From: Arsenicicoccus cauae
GTDB lineage: Bacteria; Actinomycetota; Actinomycetes; Actinomycetales; Dermatophilaceae
Direction of reading: 5' to 3'
DNA: 64,000 nucleotides
Assembly (NCBI RefSeq): GCF_009707125.1
Contig: NZ_WLVL01000028.1
Location: 175,359-239,358 of the forward strand
The notes below the pieces were generated by a model. It did not search any database, was not told where the DNA came from, and saw only the letters and a program-made list of their open reading frames with translations. Below, piece by piece: positions 35,617-44,510 of the stretch (position 1 is the first letter of the stretch; each line of letters starts with the position of its first letter). Made by a program: the position numbers and the translations under genes.

Positions 35617-37197
35617 CTAGTCGACCGAGCTGGCTGGTCTGCGTGGGTGGCTGCCGAGGGGTCCCCAGATGGAGGGGATCAGGGGTGGGGGGTCGCTGGG
35701 GTGCTGGCTGCCGTCGGGGTAGGTGTGGATGGTGGTGGGGGGCTGGTCCCAGCCGGTGTAGTCGGGGGGTGGGTGCACGGCGTGGGTGGTGTGGCCGGGG
35801 GCTTCGTGGGCGTAGTTGTGGGCCTCGCACAGGCCGATCCCGTTGTCGGCGGTGGTGGTGCCGCCGTCGCGCCAGGGGTGGACGTGGTCGATGTGGCGGA
35901 TGGGTGAGTCGCAGCCCGGGGCGCGGCAGGTCCCGTCGCGCCACACGATCAGGCGCCGCAACGCGCCGTCGAACGCGCGTCCGCGGGCGTCCAGGGCGAC
36001 CAGCTGCCCGGTGTCGGGGTGGGTGTACAGGCGGCGCAGGAACACGTCCGCTGCCCGGGCCAGCACGGCCGGGTCGTCCCCGTCCAGACCGTCTCCCGGC
36101 GCGCCGGGCCGGGCCTGAGGCACGTAACCCGGCCCGGTGACACCACCACCGTCGCGGTCGTGACCGTCGTGACTGTCGTGGTTGTCGTGACTGTCGTGGG
36201 TGTGGTGGGTGTGGTGGTGGCGTTCGTCCTGTCCGCGCAGCAGGCGTCGGGCGACGGGGGCGGGGACGGGCCCGTAACCGGGTAGCCAGGCCGCGGTGTC
36301 CCCGGTCCCGAATGCGGTGTGGTCGCCCATCACGATCCCGACCTCGACCGGCATGCACCCGGGTGCTTCCCCGGTGATCCGCTGCACCAGCAGGTCGGCC
36401 TGCAGCTGCGACACCGAACGCGCGTCCCCGGTGGCCTTGGCGGCCTGCGCGCCCTGACGCAGCGCGGCCAGGCACGCGACGCCCTCGACCAGGGGCAGCA
36501 GCGCGGACAGGCGCATCATCGCGCCCGGGACCGGGCGACCCGACACGTGCCGGTCCGCGACCGCCCGCTCGTGCGCCGCGGTCGCCGCGCCCGGGTCCAG
36601 CTCGTACGCGATCGCCCGGGCCCGCGCCTCCAGCTCCCGCACGCTGCACCCCGCCGCGTGCGGGGCGACCTCCTCATCGACAGTGACCCGGTCATCGCGG
36701 CCGAGCCCGATCGTGGCGGCCGCGACCGCCCGCACGTGCTGCTCGGACACCAGACCCCGCGCGTGCAGGCCCGCCACTCGACCCAGCTCCCGGTCCGCGA
36801 CCCGCGCCAACCCCAGCCGGTGTCCTGCCGCGCCGGCCGAGCAGCCCAACGCGGCCCCGACCTCCGCGGCGACCCCGGGCGCCGAGCCGCGCCGGTCGGT
36901 GGCCAGCCCCGCGGCCTCGCGCTGGTCGTGGCGGTGCTCGTCCAGGGCCAGCATGGTGCGCAGCTGCGCGGCCTGCGCCGCGCGCTCCAGACGCTGCAAC
37001 GCTGCCAGCAACCCGACCCGCTCGGTGTCGGTGGCGGTGTCGTCCAGCACCAGCAACCGGTCCACCACCTGGTCGACCCCGCCCGCGGTCAACACCCCCG
37101 CGCCCCCTCCCGGCTCGATGCCCGGCAGGGGGGTCAGGTGACGGCGTGCGGGGGCCGCGTCGGGCCCGGGGGCCTGCCGGAGCGGCGTCGTCGTCAT
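35617..37197 (-). CDS. DUF222 / HNH endonuclease domain protein with a His/Asp-rich insert
   Basis: A 526-residue member of the actinobacterial DUF222-HNH family. The helical DUF222 domain spans roughly residues 40-300 (RLERAAQAAQLRTMLALDEH; ARARAIAYELDPGAATAAHE). The C-terminal HNH module is WRDGTCRAPGCDSPIRHIDH then HPWRDGGTTTADNGIGLC. Between them lies a run of repeated His-Thr-His/Ser-His-Asp units encoded by short DNA repeats at about 36150-36225. A TATCCT box ends about 6 bases before the ATG, so the mRNA is probably leaderless. The family is multi-copy and its role is not settled; mobile or host-defence functions have been proposed. Confidence 0.85.
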   Translation of the reverse strand: MTTTPLRQAPGPDAAPARRHLTPLPGIEPGGGAGVLTAGGVDQVVDRLLVLDDTATDTERVGLLAALQRLERAAQAAQLRTMLALDEHRHDQREAAGLATDRRGSAPGVAAEVGAALGCSAGAAGHRLGLARVADRELGRVAGLHARGLVSEQHVRAVAAATIGLGRDDRVTVDEEVAPHAAGCSVRELEARARAIAYELDPGAATAAHERAVADRHVSGRPVPGAMMRLSALLPLVEGVACLAALRQGAQAAKATGDARSVSQLQADLLVQRITGEAPGCMPVEVGIVMGDHTAFGTGDTAAWLPGYGPVPAPVARRLLRGQDERHHHTHHTHDSHDNHDSHDGHDRDGGGVTGPGYVPQARPGAPGDGLDGDDPAVLARAADVFLRRLYTHPDTGQLVALDARGRAFDGALRRLIVWRDGTCRAPGCDSPIRHIDHVHPWRDGGTTTADNGIGLCEAHNYAHEAPGHTTHAVHPPPDYTGWDQPPTTIHTYPDGSQHPSDPPPLIPSIWGPLGSHPRRPASSVD

Positions 37198-37336
37198 GCG
37201 AACAGGATAGCGAAAAGTATGCTCGGAAACCACCCCTGACCAGCACAAACACCCAGACGGCAGACCCCTCACCCACGGTCAGCACCCATAGCCACGAGTG
37301 CCCACCGACTCCAGCTCGACGACCAGCAGGGGGCGG

Positions 37337-38230
37337 TCAGGCCTGCTGGATCTCGACCCGGTTGCCCATGCCGTCGTGCGTGTGCAGCCGTCGCACGCCC
37401 GGGATCGCGTCGTCCCAGGTGACGTCGTGGCCGGCCGCGGTGAGCCGACGGGCCACCTCGTCGAGGTCGCCGCTCAGCAGGCAGGGATGCGCCTTGCGGG
37501 CCGGACTGAAGTCGGGCTCGACACCGACGTGCACCACCGCCGACCCCGAGCGGAACCAGCACCCACCCCGCACCGCCAGGACGGGCGGCTTGGGGAGCTC
37601 CGCCATGCCCAGCAGCTCGCCGTAGAACGCCCGCGCCCGCCCCTCGTCGCCCGCCGCGCAGGACACCTGCACGTGGTCGAGGCCGACGACCAGCGGGGCG
37701 GCGCCGTCGCGCGCTCCTGGCCGGCGGCCGACGGCGAAGACGCGGCGGAAGGGGAACGGAACGCCATGAGGCTCACGGGGATACGCCGACCGCAGGCGCT
37801 CGCGGTAGGGAGCCAGGAAGGACTGCGCGTCGTCCCCCAGCACCTCGAGGACCGGTCGCAGTCCTGTGCCACGCACCCATTCGAGGACCGGATCCTCTTG
37901 CGTCCCAGCAGGATCCAGGACATGCAGGTATGTCGTCTCCCACGCATCCGTCTCGAGTCCCGACGCCATCAGCAGCCGCAGGTAGTCCGTGGCGGACCCC
38001 GATGCCCGGGATCGGTCCAGCACCGGCGCCAGCTCCGCGGCGCGGGGGTGATCGGCCGCCACCTCGCGCATCAGGGCGTGGCTCGGGGCGTCGAGGTTCG
38101 CGGGAACCTGCATCGCGAACCACCCTGCGGCAGCGAGGTGCTCGAGCCACCGCGGGATCAGCTCACGGTGCGTGGGGACCCACTGGAGGGTGGCGTTGGT
38201 GACGAGGACGTCACCGCCACCGTCGGGTCG
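37337..38230 (-). pseudogene. Truncated trans-aconitate methyltransferase fused to a VOC/glyoxalase domain
   Basis: The frame from about 38212 reads as the second half of a Tam-type SAM methyltransferase: DVLVTNATLQWVPTHRELIP, WFAMQVPANLDAPSHALMRE, DAWETTYLHVL, DPVLEWVRGTGLRPVLEVL, FPFRRVFAVGRR. A VOC domain then begins VVGLDHVQVSCAAGDEGRAR and ends THDGMGNRVEIQQA. The SAM-binding half (GCGPG loop) that should precede is missing: upstream DNA instead encodes, on the other strand, the end of an HPPD-like gene. The open frame runs on to 38401 but that part has no methyltransferase character. Probably non-functional as a methyltransferase; the VOC part could still fold. Confidence 0.75.
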
Positions 38231-38362
38231 GTGTTCTTCGAGGTCGTGGAGCGGCGCGGCGGCTACGACGGGTATGGCGCCCCCAACGCCCCCGTGCGCC
38301 TCGCCACGCAGCACGCCCGGCTGCGCGGGGCCCACCCCGGCGGTCGCCGCCGCGATCGCTAG
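38231..38362 (+). pseudogene. Remnant C-terminus of an HPPD-like / dehydroshikimate dehydratase-like gene
   Basis: In one plus-strand frame the DNA encodes VFFEVVERRGGYDGYGAPNA and then PVRLATQHARLRG up to a TGA at 38362. This matches the final 40 or so residues of bifunctional TIM-barrel/HPPD-like (QuiC-type) proteins, including the metal-ligand Glu of the VOC fold in FFEVV. Nothing upstream continues the gene. It abuts the IclR gene 10 bases later, consistent with a former operon with that regulator. Confidence 0.65.
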
Positions 38363-38372
38363 GATCGCACCC

Positions 38373-39194
38373 ATGACCAGCACGGACGCCGCCGCTGCCA
38401 CCGCAGCGACCCCGGCCGCCCAGGCGGGGCAGGCCCCCGGCGACGGCTACGTGCAGTCCCTGGCCCGCGGCCTCGCGGTGATCCGGGCGTTCGACGACGA
38501 GCATCCCGAGATGACGCTGTCCGAGGTGGCCCGCCGCACCGACCTGTCCCGGGCCGCCGCCCGACGCTTCCTGCTCACCCTCGAGGCCCTCGGCTACGTC
38601 CGCAGCGACGGACGCACCTTCACCCTCACCCCGCAGGTGCTGCGGCTCGGCTTCGCCTACCTGTCCAGCCAGACCCTGCCCGACGTCGCGCAGCCGCACC
38701 TGCAGGACCTCTCCGAGCGGATCCGCGAGTCGACGTCGGTGGCGGTCCTCGACGGCGACGACATCGTCTACGTCGCCCGTCGTGCCACCACCCGGATCAT
38801 GACGGTGTCCATCCTCGTGGGCACGCGCTTCCCGGCATACGCGACCTCGATGGGTCGGGTGCTGCTCTCCGGCCTGCCCGACGACCAGCGGGAGGACTAC
38901 CTGGCGCGGGTGCAGCTCGAGCGCCTGACCCCCCACACCGTCGTCACCGTCGAGGCGTTGCGGCGCTCGCTCGACGAGGTGCGCGAGACCGGCTGGTGCA
39001 TGCTCGACCAGGAGCTGGAGCTCGGCCTACGCTCGCTCGCCGTGCCGATCCGTGACCCCCGCGGCCAGGTCGTGGCCGCCGCCAACGTGTCCACCAAGGT
39101 GATGTCGACCGAGCGAGGCCAGCTGGAGGGCTATCTCGACGCGCTGCGCGACACCGCGCGGGCGATCGAGGAGGATCTGCGCGTGCAGACCTGA
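38373..39194 (+). CDS. IclR family transcriptional regulator (PcaR/PobR-like)
   Basis: A 273-residue IclR regulator. The winged HTH is PEMTLSEVARRTDLSRAAAR then RFLLTLEALGYV. The effector domain has VAVLDGDDIVYVARRATTRI, VGTRFPAYATSMGRVLLSG, LDQELELGLRSLAVPIRDPR and a C-terminal dimer helix. The sequence style is that of the beta-ketoadipate (protocatechuate) regulators. TAGGAT lies just upstream of the ATG, giving a leaderless transcript. The metabolic genes it once controlled may have been lost, since only a gene remnant remains beside it. Confidence 0.87.
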   Translation: MTSTDAAAATAATPAAQAGQAPGDGYVQSLARGLAVIRAFDDEHPEMTLSEVARRTDLSRAAARRFLLTLEALGYVRSDGRTFTLTPQVLRLGFAYLSSQTLPDVAQPHLQDLSERIRESTSVAVLDGDDIVYVARRATTRIMTVSILVGTRFPAYATSMGRVLLSGLPDDQREDYLARVQLERLTPHTVVTVEALRRSLDEVRETGWCMLDQELELGLRSLAVPIRDPRGQVVAAANVSTKVMSTERGQLEGYLDALRDTARAIEEDLRVQT

Positions 39195-39203
39195 GCGGCT
39201 CCC

Positions 39204-39698
39204 TCAGCCCTCGAAGGACAGCAGCAGCCGACGCAACGTCCCCGCCAGCTCGGCGCGATCCGCCGGCGACAGCTCCGTGAGCAGCTCGCGCTCGCGCCCC
39301 AGCAGGTCCGCGAACGCCGCGTCCACCACCGCGCGCCCCTCGTCGGTCAGCGCCACGATGACCCCCCGTCGGTCGTGCGGGTCCGGCGACCGGCGCACGA
39401 ATCCCCGTGCGGTGAGCCGGTCCACGCGGTTGGTCATGGTGCCGCTGGTCACCAGCGTCTGGTGGACCAGGGCCCCCGGGGACAGCTCGTATGGCGAGCC
39501 GGCCCGTCGCAGCGCGGCCAGCACGTCGAACTCCCACCCGTCGAGCCCGTGCTGGGCGAAGGCCTCACCCCGCGCCAGGTCGAGGTGCCGGGCGAGACGC
39601 GAGACGCGCGACAGGACGTCCAGGGGGGCGAGGTCGAGGTCGGGCCGCTCTCGCCCCCACGCCTCGACGATGCCGTCGACGTCGTCAGCGGTGGTCAT
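39204..39698 (-). CDS. MarR family transcriptional regulator
   Basis: A 164-residue MarR protein. HTH region: SPGALVHQTLVTSGTMTNRV, then DRLTARGFVRRSPDPHDRRG, the wing with the conserved D-x-R-G, and VIVALTDEGRAVVDAAF. N-terminal helix GLDGWEFDVLAALRRAG and C-terminal dimer helix ADRAELAGTLRRLLLSFEG. It is convergent with the IclR gene (9 bases between stops). Ligand and targets are not evident; no divergent partner gene is present. Confidence 0.87.
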   Translation of the reverse strand: MTTADDVDGIVEAWGRERPDLDLAPLDVLSRVSRLARHLDLARGEAFAQHGLDGWEFDVLAALRRAGSPYELSPGALVHQTLVTSGTMTNRVDRLTARGFVRRSPDPHDRRGVIVALTDEGRAVVDAAFADLLGRERELLTELSPADRAELAGTLRRLLLSFEG

Positions 39699-39893
39699 GA
39701 GGACAGGCTACCCCCGTCAAGTTTCTCGACGTCGAGCGACCTGCGGGGCTCAGGAGACGTCGCCTGGGTGGACTGGGTGCTGTCCGCGCTGACGACCGGG
39801 CGCGCGCCGGGCTCCCCGGACGACCCGGGCTGAGCCCCGAGCCGACGAATGGGCGCGGCGCGGTGGGCTCGACGACGGCGGTGGGGGCGGCGT

Positions 39894-41720
39894 TCAGTCG
39901 GCGATCTCGGCGGCCTCGAGCCAGGCCATCTCCAGCTCCTCGCGCTGATCGACGACCTCGCGCAACCGGACGTCGAGCTCGCGGACCGCGGACGCGTCGG
40001 TGGCCCGGGCCACCAGGTCGTCGTGGAGCCGGGCCTGCTCGGCCTCGAGCCGCGCGATCTGGCGCTCGAGGCGGCCCATCTCCTTGCGCGCCTCACGGAC
40101 CTCGGCGGCGGAGTAGGCCGACCCGCCACCGCCGTCGTGGGTGACCCTGCCCGCCGGGGTGGCCGAGGCGACGGCGCCCCGCGAGCGGGCGGCCTGCTGG
40201 GCGGCATACAGCTCGAGGTATTGCTCGACGCCACCGGGCAGGTCACGCAGTCGACCGTCGCCGAGGAGCGCGATCTGCTTGTCGCACATGCGTTCCAGCA
40301 GGTAGCGGTCGTGCGAGACCACGAGCAGGGTGCCGGCCCAGCCGTCGAGGACGTCCTCGAGGGACTGCAGGGTCTCGATGTCCAGGTCGTTGGTGGGCTC
40401 GTCGAGGAGCAGGACGTTGGGTTCGGCCATGAGCAGGCGCAGCAGCTGCAGCCGCCGACGCTCGCCACCGGACAGGGACCCGACGCGGGTCTGCTGCCGC
40501 TGCCCGGTGAAGCCGAGCTGTTTGGCGAGCGAGGAGGCGCTGACCTCCTTGCCGCCGAGCATCGTGAACTTCTTGACGTCCTCGATCGCCTCGATGACCC
40601 GCCAGTCGGCGAAGCGCTCCAGCTCGCGGACCTCCTGCGACAGGAAGGCCATCGCCACGGTCTTGCCCTGCTTGCGGCGTCCGGAGTCCAGCGCCACGTC
40701 GCCGGAGACGACGCGCAGGAGGGTGGACTTGCCGGCCCCGTTGACGCCGACGATGCCGATGCGGTCGCCCGGCCCGAGGCGCCAGGTCACGTCGTCGAGG
40801 ATCTGCTTGTCCCCCAGCCGGACCGACGCGTCCTCCAGGTCGATGACGTCCTTGCCGAGCCGCGTGGTGGCGAAGCGCAGGAGGGAGACGTCGTCGCGGG
40901 GCGGCGGCTCGTCCTCGATGAGCTGGGTGGCCGCCTCGATGCGGAAGCGCGGCTTGGAGGTGCGGGCCGGCGCACCGCGGCGCAGCCAGGCCAGCTCCTT
41001 GCGGAGCAGGTTGGCGCGCCGCTCCTCGGTGACGGCGGCGATGCGGGCCCGCTCGGCCTTGGCGAGCACGTATGCCGCATAGCCGCCCTCGTAGGCGTTG
41101 ACGGCACCGTCGACGACCTCCCAGGTGTCGGTCGCGACGGCGTCGAGGAACCACCGGTCGTGGGTGATGGTGACCAGTGCGCTGTCGGTGCGGGTGCGGC
41201 GGGTCGACAGGTGGCGGGCCAGCCAGGCGACGCCCTCGACGTCGAGGTGGTTGGTCGGCTCGTCGAGCATGAGCAGGTCGGGGTCCGCGACGAGCAGCGC
41301 CGCCAGGGCGAGGCGCCGGCGCTCGCCACCGGACATCGGCCCGACGATCGCCTCGAGGCCACCGACGTCGGGGGCGGACACACCCCCGAGCAGGCCCTCG
41401 AGCACGTCCCGCACGCGCGGGTCGCCCGCCCACTCGTGCTCGGCGCGGTCGCCCAGGACGGCCTGGCGCACCGTGTGCGCCGGGTCGAGCGTGTCGTCCT
41501 GGCTGAGGACGCCGACAGTCAGGCCGCCGGTGTGCGCGACCCGGCCGTCGTCGACCGGCAGCGAACCGGCGAGCACCTTGAGCAGCGTGGACTTGCCGCC
41601 GCCGTTGCGGCCGACGATGCCGACGCGGGTGCCGGAGCTGACGCCGAGGGAGACGTCGTCGAGGACGAGCGTCGTGCCGAGCGCGAGGGTCGCGTGCTCG
41701 ACGGAGACGAGGTTGGCCAC
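39894..41720 (-). CDS. ABC-F family ATP-binding protein (Uup/EttA-like)
   Basis: A 608-residue soluble protein with two ABC domains. First Walker A GIVGRNGGGKSTLLKVL with signature MSGGERRRLALAALL; second Walker A GIVGVNGAGKSTLLRVV with signature LSGGERRRLQLLRLL and LLLDEPTNDLDIETL. The linker (YAAYVLAKAERARIAAVTEE and the RRGAPARTSKPRFR segment) is the ABC-F signature. A coiled coil is at the C-terminus (REARKEMGRLERQIARLEAE), as in Uup. Members act on the ribosome. It is last in the metG-tatD-rsmA-ispE operon, 7 bases after ispE. Confidence 0.92.
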   Translation of the reverse strand: MANLVSVEHATLALGTTLVLDDVSLGVSSGTRVGIVGRNGGGKSTLLKVLAGSLPVDDGRVAHTGGLTVGVLSQDDTLDPAHTVRQAVLGDRAEHEWAGDPRVRDVLEGLLGGVSAPDVGGLEAIVGPMSGGERRRLALAALLVADPDLLMLDEPTNHLDVEGVAWLARHLSTRRTRTDSALVTITHDRWFLDAVATDTWEVVDGAVNAYEGGYAAYVLAKAERARIAAVTEERRANLLRKELAWLRRGAPARTSKPRFRIEAATQLIEDEPPPRDDVSLLRFATTRLGKDVIDLEDASVRLGDKQILDDVTWRLGPGDRIGIVGVNGAGKSTLLRVVSGDVALDSGRRKQGKTVAMAFLSQEVRELERFADWRVIEAIEDVKKFTMLGGKEVSASSLAKQLGFTGQRQQTRVGSLSGGERRRLQLLRLLMAEPNVLLLDEPTNDLDIETLQSLEDVLDGWAGTLLVVSHDRYLLERMCDKQIALLGDGRLRDLPGGVEQYLELYAAQQAARSRGAVASATPAGRVTHDGGGGSAYSAAEVREARKEMGRLERQIARLEAEQARLHDDLVARATDASAVRELDVRLREVVDQREELEMAWLEAAEIAD

Positions 41721-41727
41721 CTGCTGG

Positions 41728-42669
41728 TCACTGCTCCTTGCCGGGGTGGATGAGTCGGGCGCCGGGCACCGGGCCCTGGGCGCGACGCACGTCGGAGGCC
41801 ACGCCCGACGCGGTCAGCGCGACGGCCAGGTCGAGCGCATGCTCGTGCGAGGCCGCGAGGAAGGCGCAGGTGGGGCCGCTGCCGCTGACGATGCCGCCGA
41901 GCGCGCCGCACTCCTGGCCGATGACGAGGGTGTCCGCGAGGCGGGGCTGCAGGGACAGCGCGGCCTCCTGCAGGTCGTTGTGCATGGCCCGGCCCACGGC
42001 CTCGGCGTCCCCGGCGAGCAGCGCCGTCATCAGGGCCGGGGAGACCTCGGGCTCGGGCTGGTGCACCGCTTCCTCGCCCCGCTCGGCGCGCAGCCGGTCG
42101 AGCTCGGCGAAGACACGCGGCGTCGACAGCCCCTCGTCGCTGAACGCGAACACCCAGTGATAGCTGCCGCGCGCCATCGCCGGCGCCAGCTCGTCGCCGC
42201 GCCCCGTGCCGATGGCCGTGCCGCCCAGCACCGAGAACGGCACGTCCGCCCCGAGCCCGGCCGCGAGGCGGTGCAGCTCGCTGCGACCGAGCCCCACGCC
42301 CCACAGCGCGTCAGCGGCGACGAGGGCCGCGGCGCCGTCAGCCGACCCTCCCGCCATACCGCCGGCCACGGGGATGTCCTTGGCGATGGAGATGGCGACC
42401 GGCCCCGCGTCGGGGTGTCCCTCGCCGACGGCGACCACCGCCCGCCAGGCGAGGTTGGACTCGTCGGTCGGCACGTGCTCGGCGTCGCGGCCGGCCACCG
42501 TCAGCGAGCAGCGCCCCGCCCGGCGCACGGTGACGTCGTCGTAGAGGCTGACGGCCTGGAAGACCGTCGCGAGCGCGTGGTAGCCCGAGGCGTCGCGCGG
42601 ACCGACCAGCAGCTCGAGGTTGACCTTGGCTGCGGCACGCACGGTGACGGCATCGGGCAGGGACGGCAT
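41728..42669 (-). CDS. ispE: 4-diphosphocytidyl-2-C-methyl-D-erythritol kinase
   Basis: A 313-residue GHMP kinase of the MEP isoprenoid pathway. N-terminal VRAAAKVNLELLVGPRDASG, central VAGGMAGGSADGAAALVAAD (ATP loop), and C-terminal LGGIVSGSGPTCAFLA. Start at 42669; a GTAGGGT stretch 10-15 bases upstream may be an internal promoter. It follows rsmA by 48 bases, the standard actinobacterial rsmA-ispE order. Confidence 0.95.
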   Translation of the reverse strand: MPSLPDAVTVRAAAKVNLELLVGPRDASGYHALATVFQAVSLYDDVTVRRAGRCSLTVAGRDAEHVPTDESNLAWRAVVAVGEGHPDAGPVAISIAKDIPVAGGMAGGSADGAAALVAADALWGVGLGRSELHRLAAGLGADVPFSVLGGTAIGTGRGDELAPAMARGSYHWVFAFSDEGLSTPRVFAELDRLRAERGEEAVHQPEPEVSPALMTALLAGDAEAVGRAMHNDLQEAALSLQPRLADTLVIGQECGALGGIVSGSGPTCAFLAASHEHALDLAVALTASGVASDVRRAQGPVPGARLIHPGKEQ

Positions 42670-42717
42670 GTCTCGCACCCTACCCACACCCGGGCCGGGC
42701 GCGCAGACGACGCCGGG

Positions 42718-43644
42718 TCACGCGGGGACCGTGCCGGCCGCCACCGCGATGCGGGTGAACGCCTCGATGTCGAGGGCCTCGCCGCGAGCCTGCGGGTCGA
42801 CGCCCGCCGCGCGCAGGATCGCCTCGGAGCGGGCCGTGGAGCCGGCCCAGCCGCCGAGGGCCGCGCGCAGGGTCTTGCGGCGCTGGAGGAAGGCCGCGTC
42901 GATCACGCGGAAGACGTCGGTGCGGTCGGGCTGGTCCCCCTCGACGACCGGCGCGGGACGACGGACGAGCTCGACCAGGCCGCTGTCGACGTTGGGGGCG
43001 GGCCAGAAGACGGTGCGCCCGACCGTGCCGACGAGGCGGACGTCGGCATACCAGGCGGCCTTGAGCGAGGGCACGCCGAAGGTCTTGGAGCCCGGCCCGG
43101 CCGCGAGGCGCTCGGCGACCTCGAGCTGCACCATGACGAGCACGCGCGCAAGGGTCGGGAAGGCCTCGAGGAAGCTCAGGACCACGGGCACCGACACGTT
43201 GTAGGGCAGGTTGGCCACGAGGGCGGTCGGCTGTGGGTCGGGCAGCGACCGCACCGTGAGGGCGTCCGCCTGCACCAGCGAGAGCTTGTGCGCGACAGCG
43301 GGGTTGGTGGCGGCGACGGTGTCGGGCAGGGCAGCCGCGAGGGCCGGGTCGACCTCGATGGCGACGACCTGGCGCACCTCGGGCAGCAGCGCGAGGGTCA
43401 GCGAGCCCAGCCCGGGCCCGACCTCGACGACGACGTCGTCCGGCCCCACCCCGGCGAGGCGCACGATGCGCCGCACGGTGTTGGCGTCGAGGACGAAGTT
43501 CTGCCCCCACTGCTTGGTCGGGCGCACCCCGAGGCGGCTCGCCAGCTCGCGGATCTGGACGGGCCCGAGCAGGCCGGTGGTCGGGCCGTCGGTCGAGCCG
43601 TCGGTCGGGCCGTCGGTCGAGCCGTTGGTCGAGGGCTCGGTCAC
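42718..43644 (-). CDS. rsmA: 16S rRNA (adenine-1518/1519) dimethyltransferase
   Basis: A 308-residue SAM-dependent enzyme dimethylating two adjacent adenosines near the 16S 3' end. Motifs: [33 protein letters not shown] (SAM loop), [18 protein letters not shown] (catalytic NLPY), and [15 protein letters not shown]. The N-terminus has an unusual extension of repeated Thr-Asp-Gly units (residues 6-23) from 12-bp DNA repeats. The GTG start at 43644 overlaps the tatD stop. Confidence 0.95.
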   Translation of the reverse strand: MTEPSTNGSTDGPTDGSTDGPTTGLLGPVQIRELASRLGVRPTKQWGQNFVLDANTVRRIVRLAGVGPDDVVVEVGPGLGSLTLALLPEVRQVVAIEVDPALAAALPDTVAATNPAVAHKLSLVQADALTVRSLPDPQPTALVANLPYNVSVPVVLSFLEAFPTLARVLVMVQLEVAERLAAGPGSKTFGVPSLKAAWYADVRLVGTVGRTVFWPAPNVDSGLVELVRRPAPVVEGDQPDRTDVFRVIDAAFLQRRKTLRAALGGWAGSTARSEAILRAAGVDPQARGEALDIEAFTRIAVAAGTVPA

Positions 43645-44510
43645 GACCAGCCTCCATAGATGCGCTCGGCGTTGTCGGACACCGCGCGGCACAGCGTCGG
43701 CACGTCGACGTTGAGGGTGGTCGCCATCGACCGGAGCGTCACCGGGATGAGGTAGGGCGCGTTGGTGCCGCCGCGCCACGGGTGCGGGGTCAGGTAGGGC
43801 GCGTCGGTCTCGACCAGCACCTGCGACAGGGGCACGATCGACAGGGCGTCGCGCAGCGACTTGGCCGACTTGAAGGTCACCGTGCCCGCGAACGACAGGT
43901 AGTAGCCGCGCTCCACGCACTCGCGCGCCACGGTGATGTCGCCGGAGAAGCAGTGCAGCACCGTCACCGGCGGCGCGCCCTCCTCGGCGAGGATCCGCAG
44001 GACGTCCTCGTGGCTGTCGCGGTCGTGGATCTGCAGCGCCTTGCCGAGCCGCTTCGCGAGATCGATGTGCCAGCGGAAGGACTCGTGCTGCACGTCTCGC
44101 CCCTCCGGGCCGGTGCGGAAGTAGTCGAGACCGGTCTCGCCCACCACCCGCACGCGTGGATGCTGCGCCAGTCGCTCGATCTCGGCGTATGCCGCAGCCA
44201 GGTCACCGCGAGCCGCGAGGGGCGGGACCTCGTTGGGGTGCAGCGCGACGCCGCCGATGACCTCGGGGTGCGTCACCGCGGTCTCGACCGTCCAGCGGGC
44301 CGCCTCCAGGTCGCAGCCGACCTGCACGAGGCGGTCCACGCCGACGCTGCGCGCCTGCCGGATCACCTCGCTCAGGTCGGGGCGCTCGCCGCCGTCGCGG
44401 GCGGTGTCGACGTGGGTGTGGTTGTCCACGACGGGCAGCGGCAAGGGGTCGGGCAGGGGCGGCGGCGCGCCGCGTTCCTGCCCGGCGCCGTGGCCGCCGC
44501 CGTCCGTCAT
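43641..44510 (-). CDS. tatD: TatD family metal-dependent hydrolase (DNase)
   Basis: A 289-residue amidohydrolase-fold nuclease. Metal ligands are in [24 protein letters not shown] (Glu), [21 protein letters not shown] and [12 protein letters not shown]. TatD proteins are 3'-5' exonucleases linked to DNA repair. A Pro-rich N-terminus (residues 8-26) is an extra. Its ATG overlaps the metG stop (ATGA) and its stop overlaps the rsmA start. Confidence 0.93.
   Translation of the reverse strand: MTDGGGHGAGQERGAPPPLPDPLPLPVVDNHTHVDTARDGGERPDLSEVIRQARSVGVDRLVQVGCDLEAARWTVETAVTHPEVIGGVALHPNEVPPLAARGDLAAAYAEIERLAQHPRVRVVGETGLDYFRTGPEGRDVQHESFRWHIDLAKRLGKALQIHDRDSHEDVLRILAEEGAPPVTVLHCFSGDITVARECVERGYYLSFAGTVTFKSAKSLRDALSIVPLSQVLVETDAPYLTPHPWRGGTNAPYLIPVTLRSMATTLNVDVPTLCRAVSDNAERIYGGWS

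Noticed and set aside
36150..36225. Short direct repeats that could be a CRISPR-like array
   Set aside because: The units are contiguous, in frame with the HNH gene and have no spacers; they encode the His/Asp linker.
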